64,000 bases of DNA from Acidobacteriota bacterium (lineage in GTDB: Bacteria; Acidobacteriota; Blastocatellia; Pyrinomonadales; Pyrinomonadaceae). Each line of letters begins with the position of its first letter. Position 1 is the stretch's first letter. The notes below the pieces were generated by a model, which did not search any database, had not been told where the DNA came from, and worked only from the letters and a program-made list of their open reading frames with translations. Shown here in pieces: positions 47,805 to 55,197 of the stretch. The stretch lies in the NCBI GenBank assembly GCA_003223935.1, contig QHXQ01000020.1:62001-126000 (forward strand), given 5' to 3'. A program made the position numbers and the translations under genes.

Positions 47805-48433
47805 ACCTGCCAACCTCTGGGCCCCAATTTGCGCTGCACACGCTTGCGCACCCGATCCTTGTGCTGTTTGACAATCCGCTGCTGTTCGGACACCGGCTGC
47901 TCCGTAATGCCCAACACCACGGCGTAGGCGCTCGTCTCACGCACGCCTTCGAGCATCAGTTCGAGCACCTGCTGGTCTGTCGAGTCGGTGACGATGGGAC
48001 GGAGTTTTGCTGCTATTCGCTGCTCAGTCTCATGCTCGCTCAGGCGGACAGACTCATCCCAATCTGCACCCGACGCTACTCCATATACAGTCTCTGCCTC
48101 TTCAACTGCGACAACTTCCTGCTGCCCGGTAGAATTTTTCCGTCTGAGTTCGTTGAGCAAGCGGCTCCGCGCAAGCAGCCGCAGGTAGGTCAGCAGCGTG
48201 CCGCGCGCCGGGTCGAATTTCTCCGGTCGGGCAAGATATTCGAGCAATGCATCTTCGGCACAACTCGCGATCAGGTGTTGGTCGCTGACGGTCGGGAAGC
48301 TGCGCGGTAAACGCTTGAGCAGTTCGGGCAGAAAGACCTCGGCGATCCGGCTCGTGACTGTGAGGCTCGCCTGTTCGAGCAAGAGCTGATGTAGGCGCTC
48401 GCCTAGCTCTCTTAAATCAATTTGTGAGGACAT
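47801..48433 (-). CDS. Sigma-70-like protein
   Basis: 210 residues. The segment KFDPARGTLLTYLRLLARSRLLNELRRKN (about 72-100) is a convincing sigma region 2 helix with the promoter-melting and core-binding pattern, and the last 60 residues have a region-4-like helix-turn-helix (VLGITEQPVSEQQRIVKQHKDRVRKRVQRKL). The linker is acidic. It could direct transcription of the element genes, or have been recruited as a DNA-binding subunit of the nuclease module. It starts three bases after the methyltransferase stop. Confidence 0.68.
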   Translation of the reverse strand: MSSQIDLRELGERLHQLLLEQASLTVTSRIAEVFLPELLKRLPRSFPTVSDQHLIASCAEDALLEYLARPEKFDPARGTLLTYLRLLARSRLLNELRRKNSTGQQEVVAVEEAETVYGVASGADWDESVRLSEHETEQRIAAKLRPIVTDSTDQQVLELMLEGVRETSAYAVVLGITEQPVSEQQRIVKQHKDRVRKRVQRKLGPRGWQV

Positions 48434-48436
48434 GGC

Positions 48437-49711
48437 TCAAGCTGTTTTCTGGAACACTAAGACATATTCGGTCTCCATCCGCTGGCCGAAGTTTTCTTGC
48501 ATGTAGGGCAGGATACGCCGGCGCACGCTGATGGTGCGTTGCACCTCCTGCTTGAGTTTCAACTGGTGTACGCGCGCGAGTTCGACGAAGACCTTATGCG
48601 TCGGGACGGGAACTTTACGGATGTGCGACGGGCAGATCACAATGATTGCGTGCCGTTTAGGCTTGAGCACGCGCGCCGTTTGGCGGAAGACGCGATGCAT
48701 ATCTGCGAAGTATCGTTGTAGCTGACTTGCCTGCCGGGCTGAGTCCTCAGCCATCTGCGTCAGCACAGAGCTTGCGAGTTCGAACCGAGCCAAGCGCGGG
48801 TTGAGCGCGAACCCACGCCCTGTGCGCCCACGCTCGCTGCCAATATAGACCGGCCCCAGCGCGCGATAGTCCGTCAGCTTGATGCCTAGCGCGTACCGCA
48901 TCCAAGCCACCGCCAGAAAGTGCGCGCGCGAATAGTCGAGCGCCGTGGCGTAAGGTGGCGAGGTGAACACGAGATCGATGGTCTCGCTCCGCACGCGTAG
49001 TGAGCGTGCATCGCCGAGTTTGGCCGTCGCGGTTGTTGCCTGCGCCGCCGCCCGACACCCCTCGCGAAAGTCGGCCATCTGCCGGCGCATCTGGCGCACG
49101 CGGGCGGCGAAGCGGCTGAGTACGTCAGGCGTCTGCTCGTGTTGCCAGTAGTGGTGCCGCGAATGAATGATGTCCCGCGCATTCGCTACGCTGGTCTTAG
49201 CTAGAATGAGCGATGAGAATGCGACCCAGAAGAAGTTACGCGCGTGCGCCGACATCGGCGTTCGACTGATGTGATACGACAGGACGGCCAATGCGGCGGC
49301 GACCGTCGGCTCAAACCATTTATCGAGATTAGGGAAATCAGGCGGCGTAGCGCGCGCGCACAAAGCTGCGGTAGCCGCTCTGCCTTGTAGTGCGGTCACA
49401 TCTGCTGCCGCTCTACGTGTGATCACCTTGTAAGCCCGCTCGATCTGGCTATCATGCACTTGTCGAGACTTGACCTGCGCGATCATCCGAGCCAGCGGAT
49501 CGATGTCGTAGCCGACAGCGTGCCGCCCCCTCAGCCGCGCCTCAACGAGCGTAGTACCGCTGCCGGCCATCGGATCAAGCACAATCTCGCCCGGCTTTGA
49601 ATAGTACCGCAGTCCATAACGGACTAATTGCGGTGGGCACTTGGCTGCATAGGCGTGCAACCCGTGTGTGGCATAGAGCGTGTTCTGAGTGGTGAAGTCG
49701 AGTTCAGGCAT
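48437..49711 (-). CDS. Site-specific DNA methyltransferase (N4/N6 amino type)
   Basis: 424 residues. SAM motif I DPMAGSGT at 46-53 precedes the catalytic motif TSPPY at 250-254, an order with motif I before IV. A helical target-recognition insert lies between (about 100-240). The TSPPY form suggests N4-cytosine or N6-adenine methylation. No restriction endonuclease gene is adjacent; the only nuclease is the NurA-like protein. First gene of a six-gene leftward operon. It probably marks self DNA for the module. Start is the ATG giving MPELDFTTQN. Confidence 0.88.
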   Translation of the reverse strand: MPELDFTTQNTLYATHGLHAYAAKCPPQLVRYGLRYYSKPGEIVLDPMAGSGTTLVEARLRGRHAVGYDIDPLARMIAQVKSRQVHDSQIERAYKVITRRAAADVTALQGRAATAALCARATPPDFPNLDKWFEPTVAAALAVLSYHISRTPMSAHARNFFWVAFSSLILAKTSVANARDIIHSRHHYWQHEQTPDVLSRFAARVRQMRRQMADFREGCRAAAQATTATAKLGDARSLRVRSETIDLVFTSPPYATALDYSRAHFLAVAWMRYALGIKLTDYRALGPVYIGSERGRTGRGFALNPRLARFELASSVLTQMAEDSARQASQLQRYFADMHRVFRQTARVLKPKRHAIIVICPSHIRKVPVPTHKVFVELARVHQLKLKQEVQRTISVRRRILPYMQENFGQRMETEYVLVFQKTA

Positions 49712-50001
49712 TGCACCAATTGCACGTCAGGGTTCAAGATTATCGCCCGCCTTAAGTCACACGCAAAAGCACAGGCTGGCATTAGGGTACGGCTACGGCT
49801 TCGGTGGCGCACAAGGACTAGAAGTGATTCTTCCCGATGCTGACTTAACGCGGACATTGTTATCTAAGTCTAATCTGAGGTCAATGCTCGTGTATGAGTG
49901 GCAGGGACGATGAGATCACAGCATCAGCAGATGGAGTAAGGGATGAAGCATTCACAGCCCGTTATTGCGTTAGGTTAAAACGTCTTGGTCTGACCGCAAT
50001 A

Positions 50002-50313
50002 TCACTTACTTTTCCGTACACGTTTCATTACCCATTCATAACCGATTGTCGCCGGCAATCGCTCCGGCAGATCAAGATCATCATCAACTAGCAGCTCCAT
50101 CGGCACGCCCGCCACACGCGCATACGCTAAGAGCACAAGCACTGGCGGCTCGCGCTTGCCCGTTTCGTACTCACCGATATGCCCCCGGTAGAGCGCGGTC
50201 GGCGGCGCGCCTAATCGCTCGAACATTTGCTGCTGTGTGAGACCGAGCGCGGTGCGTATCTGCCGTAACTTACCGGCGAGGCGCAACGGGCGCGGGCGGC
50301 GCGAGCGACCCAT
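50002..50313 (-). CDS. XRE-family transcription regulator
   Basis: 103 residues: a basic start, then a helix-turn-helix of the Cro/CI type (LRQIRTALGLTQQQMFERLGAPPTAL ... IGEYETGKREPP, about 12-60) and a short acidic tail extending into a basic end. It has AGGAGG nine bases before the ATG I chose; the frame extends 14 codons upstream without support. It lies upstream of the methyltransferase operon on the same strand, with 290 bases between, and is divergent from the lipoprotein gene. A perfect inverted repeat 42 bases upstream is its likely operator. Confidence 0.85.
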   Translation of the reverse strand: MGRSRRPRPLRLAGKLRQIRTALGLTQQQMFERLGAPPTALYRGHIGEYETGKREPPVLVLLAYARVAGVPMELLVDDDLDLPERLPATIGYEWVMKRVRKSK

Positions 50314-50354
50314 CAGTCCATACCTCCTGATGGGCGGCGTCTGCGTGCTTCCCA

Positions 50355-50376
50355 TTTGCCCCTAATAAGGGGCAAA
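50355..50376. promoter_or_regulatory. Operator-like inverted repeat upstream of the XRE gene
   Basis: TTTGCCCCT (50355-50363) and AGGGGCAAA (50368-50376) are perfect nine-base arms four bases apart, in the divergent gap between the XRE and lipoprotein genes. Autoregulation by the XRE protein is likely. Confidence 0.6.
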
Positions 50377-50533
50377 CTATCGCTTGAACTTGCAGGTGGC
50401 CGGAGTTGCTTTGACGCCAATCTCTCGGCGCGCCGCATCACGCTTGACGCCAGTCCGCCTCACACATTGTTGCGCGGATTATGCGGCAGGATTGCATTTA
50501 CCACAACAGGGATATTGCTAACGGGAGGATACG

Positions 50534-51061
50534 ATGACACAACACAGCGCGAGGATGTTAATGATCCTAGCCCTGCTCGTCTTACCGCTATTAACCGCGT
50601 GCAGTGGGCTGTCGAATAAACAAAAGACAGCAGCTAGTGAGGCGGTTTCAGCTTTGAAGAAGATACAGGCGGCAACGCAGGTCGGCGTCAACTATCAACA
50701 GTACGGGATGCTAGTCATTGAGGCGAAAGATAAGGTTAATACCGCCCATGCCATGCTGCCCGAAGGTCAGTTGAAAACCGAGCTAGACGCAGCGATGGAT
50801 GCTTACACAGATGCGGCGCAAGCATGGAGCATCAAGTTCAGAGAGTTCAGTACCTACCTGTATGCAGGTGAAGAACCCGGCAAAACCTTGATCCCAAAGT
50901 ATGCCCTAAAGACTTTCGAGCATAAGCGTTCCGTACTAAACGCCTCTGGTAATATCATTCGCATTGATGATCAGGCGTCATTACCTGACGCCGCTCTGCC
51001 CCTCATCTGGGCCGCTGCCAACATGCACGTTGACCGCGCTTCGTCACTACTCAATCAGTGA
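50534..51061 (+). CDS. Lipoprotein of unknown function on the element
   Basis: 175 residues. Signal peptide with lipobox LLTACS (cysteine at 23) and a helical mature part with one acidic and one basic face (about 30-100), suggesting a coiled coil. A GGGAGGATACG site precedes the ATG. No family recognised. Its presence as a possible surface protein on an otherwise DNA-processing element hints at superinfection exclusion or surface blocking; this is a guess. It is divergent from the XRE gene. Confidence 0.7.
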   Translation: MTQHSARMLMILALLVLPLLTACSGLSNKQKTAASEAVSALKKIQAATQVGVNYQQYGMLVIEAKDKVNTAHAMLPEGQLKTELDAAMDAYTDAAQAWSIKFREFSTYLYAGEEPGKTLIPKYALKTFEHKRSVLNASGNIIRIDDQASLPDAALPLIWAAANMHVDRASSLLNQ

Positions 51062-51827
51062 TAGCCGAATAGTCGAGCTAACTGGTTTTAACGATCCGCG
51101 ACGCAAGACGCCACTACTCGCCGGACGGTATCTGCTGCGCCCATGCCGCCCTGCCCACGAACCTTAAAAGCTACCTTTTGCCCAAACCGAAAACTGCCGG
51201 CGGTGCAGGACAAATATAGGTGGCGGGGAGGACGTAGCCGGCAAGCATCAAAAGCAAACAGAAGTCAGCTTGACTTAAGCTAACCTTAAATCTGTGCTCG
51301 GCGACTCGCATCCTTAACGCCTACGTAAAAGTGCAGACGCAAACGAGGCGACGGACGCGCACGACCCTAGGGGTTATTGCCGATCTCGGCTGACTGCAAG
51401 GCCAAGCGTGGTACGCCTGTTGAACGCTTTAACTGCGTCATAAAGTTAAGGATGCGAGTAGTTTGCTCGGTTAAGTGCGGTGTCTAATATCAGACGGATA
51501 AGTCGGCCGCAGTTTTGTTCAGGGGGCGATCACATGCGGTCGGCAGTTTTTGCTGTTTTCTAAGCTTTTGGGGCTAAATATGGGTGACCTGTAGTAGGGC
51601 ACCCGCTGCGATTCTGCCTGCGCTTCATAGCGTCTGCGGGTGCAGATGCTAATCATCGCTTAACGCCCCGGCCACCGATATAGCCATTCTGAACATTCCT
51701 CAGAGCCGCATGATAAACTCCGGCGCGGCTCGCCCTGCGTGCGCCTGATCAGCGCGCGGACAGATCGCGCGAATCCCTGCCGCGACGGGCGAGCCAACAA
51801 TTGCAGGGCGGCTACAGGGAGGCCAAG
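51062..51827. other. Gene-free stretch with large inverted repeats
   Basis: No credible protein gene. ACTCGCATCCTTAAC (51304-51318) is perfectly complementary to GTTAAGGATGCGAGT (51445-51459), 126 bases apart; between them lie CCCTAGGG and GCCGATCTCGGC. A second pair GCACCCGC (51599-51606)/GCGGGTGC (51636-51643) follows, and GTCGGC-CAGTTTT-type words repeat around 51510-51550. Candidates are a replication or transfer origin for the element, or a structured RNA. Confidence 0.5.
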
Positions 51828-52610
51828 ATGGGGAACAAGGATGATGATGCGCCCTTGAAGGCAGATACGGGCGCGTTCGAACCTCGCGACAGTCGCGTAT
51901 CGCAACAGATTTGGCGAGGCATCTTCTTAGAGGTTGTAAGAAAGCTTGAGGATAAGGTCTTAAAGAAACTGAGCCAAGAACCTCTGCGCTTTTTCCGCAA
52001 GGCTGGCTTAGATGCGCCGGGCTTTTTAGCGCCTGAGCAGTTTGATTTATGGCAGAAGCTCACGGCTGATGATTGGGAAAGCCAATGTAGCGAAGTCAGC
52101 TTACATCAGTTTCGAGAAGCGTTATGGGCGTGGGGCAAGCATTGGAAACTGACTGCTGATTGGTGCTTAAAGGCGGGCTTCGATACGCTAAGAGATTGGG
52201 TGCTCTGGCCCGAAAGCTTAGAGGAGCTTTCGTGGGCACCCTCCATACATACCCACGAGTGGCTCGGGCTATCCCTACCGAGCGAGAGACAGTTCAGCTT
52301 TCAATACCCTACGTGGGAATTTGTTTTATATCTCCGCGAGGAGTACGAAGAAGCGGCCAGAATAGCCTTTGAGGCGGCTTTGAAGGCATATTGTGACCGC
52401 ATCGCTGTCGAGGCTCCCCGATGGGGTTATATCCCAATCCCGCCGCGGAAGCGCGGCCGCAAAGCCCACCTTCCCATTGAATGGCTAGTTCGCAGCCGGG
52501 TGCAGGGTTGGAAGGTGTATGAGATCAACAAACTCTACTATCCTAACTCGGATAACAGGTGGCACATCAAAAAAGCGATTGAGGAAGCTGCGGCCCTGAT
52601 CGGACTCTAG
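51828..52610 (+). CDS. Uncharacterised protein of the element
   Basis: 260 residues with an ATG supported by GGGAGG nine bases upstream. It is aromatic-rich (many tryptophans, for example WESQCSEVSLHQFREALWAWG) with a central helical part and a C-terminal segment IEWLVRSRVQGWKVYEINKLYYPNS that reads like a helix-turn-helix. Possibly a DNA-binding or replication-associated protein; no family recognised. Lower GC than its neighbours, consistent with separate origin. Confidence 0.65.
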   Translation: MGNKDDDAPLKADTGAFEPRDSRVSQQIWRGIFLEVVRKLEDKVLKKLSQEPLRFFRKAGLDAPGFLAPEQFDLWQKLTADDWESQCSEVSLHQFREALWAWGKHWKLTADWCLKAGFDTLRDWVLWPESLEELSWAPSIHTHEWLGLSLPSERQFSFQYPTWEFVLYLREEYEEAARIAFEAALKAYCDRIAVEAPRWGYIPIPPRKRGRKAHLPIEWLVRSRVQGWKVYEINKLYYPNSDNRWHIKKAIEEAAALIGL

Positions 52611-52649
52611 CCTTACCGTGCCTCTGCTGGGTAAATTAGAGATTTAACG

Positions 52650-52689
52650 AAATACCCATGGGTATTTTGCCTAGACACAAAAATACCCA
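52650..52689. promoter_or_regulatory. 18-base palindrome with an extra half-site
   Basis: AAATACCCATGGGTATTT (52650-52667) is a perfect palindrome; an identical half AAATACCCA recurs at 52681-52689. It lies upstream of the excisionase-like gene and fits an operator for a dimeric regulator, or a binding site array for the excision protein. Confidence 0.55.
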
Positions 52690-52712
52690 CTAGCGGGCAC
52701 TCGCTCGTCTTG

Positions 52713-52746
52713 CTAAAACGGCACTGATAACTCGGTGCCGTTTTAG
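52713..52746. terminator. Bidirectional terminator-like hairpin
   Basis: CTAAAACGGCAC (52713-52724) and GTGCCGTTTTAG (52735-52746) form a perfect 12-base stem with an A-run and a T-run on the outside, after the gene at 51828-52610. Confidence 0.65.
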
Positions 52747-52783
52747 TTTCTCGGAAGCAAGCATAGCAACACGGAGACAGAGC

Positions 52784-52990
52784 ATGACGAGCGCAGCACC
52801 CACCCTAGACAGTCCTCTCCTGACCAAGGTCGAGGCCGCAAGAATCCTGCGCGTCGCCCCGATCACCGTCCACCGGGCGATTAAGCGCGGGCAACTCGGC
52901 GCGTACAGAATCGGGGCGCGCGTCTTCACCACCCGGCAGTTCATTGATGAGTTTCTGCAACGAAACGAAAGGAAGCCGGAAGCAGCATGA
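52784..52990 (+). CDS. Excisionase-like MerR-type DNA-binding protein
   Basis: 68 residues with a winged helix of the excisionase/MerR family: LLTKVEAARILRVAPITVHRAIKRGQLGAYRIGARVFTT. Such proteins direct integrase toward excision or act as small regulators. It opens the replication/integration operon, overlapping the next gene as ATGA. A GGAG lies about eight bases before the ATG. Inference only for excision: serine integrases use varied directionality factors. Confidence 0.75.
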   Translation: MTSAAPTLDSPLLTKVEAARILRVAPITVHRAIKRGQLGAYRIGARVFTTRQFIDEFLQRNERKPEAA

Positions 52991-53259
52991 ACGCGCAAAG
53001 CAAAGCACCCAGCGTGTTAGCGGAACGCGCGGATGAAGATGAAAAAGCGGATCATGAGGATGGCACAGGCACTTTCATCTTGGACAATAGTCACGCCCTT
53101 GCTGTTTGCCATCTTGCGTGCGATTTCGTCGTTGAGTGCGGACGTGGTTCCACATTATGTACTCGACATCTGACGGGACTTAGAACGCTTAACGCGCAAC
53201 GAGTGCCTCGCTGTAACGTGCGACAGCGCCAACTCGACGAAGGGCAGGTGGCAGCGTGA
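52987..53259 (+). CDS. Small protein between excisionase and helicase
   Basis: 90 residues, ATG overlapping the previous stop (ATGA) and stop overlapping the next start (GTGA), so translation coupling makes it likely real. It has an acidic first third (ERADEDEKADHEDG), then five cysteines in HALAVCHLACDFVVECGR and later, possibly metal-binding. No family recognised. Confidence 0.55.
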   Translation: MNAQSKAPSVLAERADEDEKADHEDGTGTFILDNSHALAVCHLACDFVVECGRGSTLCTRHLTGLRTLNAQRVPRCNVRQRQLDEGQVAA

Positions 53260-54953
53260 GTTCCGTCCATCAGTCTATAATCGAGCGCCCGCTGCCGCAC
53301 TCTGCGGAGAGCGAGCGCGCTATCCTCGGCGCGATCATCCTCGACAACAACTTAGTCAATCAGGCTACCAAACTGCTCAGGCCCGACGACTTCTACCAGC
53401 GCGCGCACCAGCTAGTCTTTCGCGCTATGATCGCGCTCTCCGAACGCGGCTCAGAGATCAACCCGATCCTTTTGGGCGAAGAACTTCGGCGCGAGGGCTG
53501 GCTCGAACAGGCCGGCGGCGTCGCCTTCATCTCTGAACTCGCCTACGGGCTGCCGCACTTCACGAAACTCACCTCTTATGCCGAGATCGTGCGTGAGAAA
53601 AGCGCGCTGCGACGACTTGTCCATCTCGGCGATGAATTAGTCGCCCGCGCGCTTGAAGAGGATGGCGACCCCTTTACTACTGCGGCATGGGCGGCAAATA
53701 AACTGGCCGAAAAGGTCAAAGCTGTCGGCGCGGTGGTACATGTCGTGCGCATGTCCGACGTTGAGCCCGAAGATGTGCGCTGGCTGTGGTATCCCTACAT
53801 CCCGCTCGGCAAATTGACCATCCTCGAAGGTGATCCGGGCTTGGGCAAGTCGTGGTTGACGTGCGCGCTCGCAGCGGCTGTCACCTGCGGGCGCAAGCTA
53901 CCGGGCGGCGAGCCACTGGCTCCAAGTAACGTGTTGATGCTCTCTGCGGAAGACGGCCTCGGCGATACGCTCAGACCTCGGCTGGATGCGGTAGGTGCAG
54001 ACGTGGCGCGCGTGTTCGCCTTGCCTGAGCCTATCATGTTCGATGCCGGCGGGCTGCTCAAGCTCGAAGCTGCGATCCACGAACATTCTCCCGCTCTCGT
54101 CATCGTCGATCCTTTATTCGCATACACGAGCGGCAAGGTGGACATTCACCGGGCGAATGAATGCCGGGCGATCTCCGCGCCTCTCGCGGCCATCGCCGAA
54201 CGGTGTGAATGCGCGCTGGTCGCCGTGCGGCACTTGAGTAAGTCGCGCGGCGGCGGGCACGCCTTGAACGCCGGCATCGGCTCCATTGATTTCGCGGCGG
54301 CGGCGCGCTCTGTCTTGCTGGCTGGGAAAGACCCTGATGACGAAACAAAGCGCGCTGTCGTGCAGACTAAGAATAACCTCGCCACCCTCGGGCCGGCGCT
54401 CGGCTATAAGCTGGAAGATGGTCAATTCTGGTGGACGGGTGAGAGCGATCTAACTGCCGGTCGTATCCTTGCCGCCGCCACCGATGAAGAAGGGCGTAGC
54501 GCCCTGAACGAGGCGGTGGAGTTCTTACGGGCGGCGCTCTCTAACGGAGAGCGGGGGATGAAGGAAGTGCAAGCCGACGCCCGCAGCGCCAGCATATCCG
54601 GCGCGTCGCTACGGCGCGCGCGCGAACACTTGCGCATAAAGATGCGCAGGTGTGGCCCGATAGGTCAACCCCAACAGTTCTACTGGTCACTGCCCGCCAA
54701 CGATGATGCTCAAGCGCGCCCGGTTGATGCCCAGAAGATGGCAGTTGAACATCATCTGGTAAGTGGCAACGGTAAAGGTACTTATACCAAGAAGTTGCTC
54801 GATGATGTTCAAGGCGCAGTGCCTGAACATGATCAGGGACGCATTGAGCATCATCCGACGGTAGAAGAAAACTACTTCCCTGTCGGCATGACCATTGAAG
54901 AGTACGCGCGCCTATACGCAGAGCAAGAGCAGGCTACGCGGGGAGAGGTTTGA
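53256..54953 (+). CDS. DnaB N-terminal domain fused to RepA-type ATPase
   Basis: 565 residues starting at GTG. Residues about 12-115 are the DnaB N-terminal collar domain (SAESERAILGAIILDNN, the hallmark start of replicative helicases). From about 165 a AAA_25/RepA-like RecA fold follows with Walker A GDPGLGKS at 192-199 and Walker B ALVIVDPLFAY, normally found in plasmid RSF1010-type RepA hexameric helicases. The last 120 residues may be a winged-helix. It is likely the element's own replicative helicase or primase-linked ATPase. The collar fused to a RepA core in place of the DnaB motor is unusual. Confidence 0.82.
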   Translation: MSSVHQSIIERPLPHSAESERAILGAIILDNNLVNQATKLLRPDDFYQRAHQLVFRAMIALSERGSEINPILLGEELRREGWLEQAGGVAFISELAYGLPHFTKLTSYAEIVREKSALRRLVHLGDELVARALEEDGDPFTTAAWAANKLAEKVKAVGAVVHVVRMSDVEPEDVRWLWYPYIPLGKLTILEGDPGLGKSWLTCALAAAVTCGRKLPGGEPLAPSNVLMLSAEDGLGDTLRPRLDAVGADVARVFALPEPIMFDAGGLLKLEAAIHEHSPALVIVDPLFAYTSGKVDIHRANECRAISAPLAAIAERCECALVAVRHLSKSRGGGHALNAGIGSIDFAAAARSVLLAGKDPDDETKRAVVQTKNNLATLGPALGYKLEDGQFWWTGESDLTAGRILAAATDEEGRSALNEAVEFLRAALSNGERGMKEVQADARSASISGASLRRAREHLRIKMRRCGPIGQPQQFYWSLPANDDAQARPVDAQKMAVEHHLVSGNGKGTYTKKLLDDVQGAVPEHDQGRIEHHPTVEENYFPVGMTIEEYARLYAEQEQATRGEV

Positions 54954-54957
54954 ACCT

Positions 54958-55197
54958 GTGAACGGTGAGGCATCGGTAGATGAACGGGCGCGGGATCGTG
55001 CAACGATGAGTAATAGGCCGCCAACAATTTGCAGAGAGTCAAATCGCAAAGGCACTGCGGAGCTTGATCTGCTCATCGAGTACGAGCCGAACGAAGCGCG
55101 GACGGCGCGCGCCATACTGCTCATCATAGGGCTGCCGGCGGAAGAAATCGAGCGTATCGTGGGGGAAATCACTCTTGAATCACACCACGAGATGTGA
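54958..55197 (+). CDS. Small protein before the integrase
   Basis: 79 residues from a GTG with GAGAGG ten bases upstream; an ATG at 55006 would give 63. The C-terminal half (LLIEYEPNEARTARAILLIIGLPAEEIERIVGEI) is an acidic helical pair. Its stop overlaps the integrase start region, suggesting coupling. Could be a recombination directionality factor or other partner of the integrase; not recognised. Confidence 0.5.
   Translation: MNGEASVDERARDRATMSNRPPTICRESNRKGTAELDLLIEYEPNEARTARAILLIIGLPAEEIERIVGEITLESHHEM

Noticed and set aside
51304-51459. Retron-like noncoding RNA
   Set aside because: The arms recall a1/a2 repeats, but there is no reverse transcriptase gene in the window.
51660-51905. 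81-codon minus-strand frame
   Set aside because: Overlaps the supported start of the plus-strand gene at 51828 and has no translation signal.
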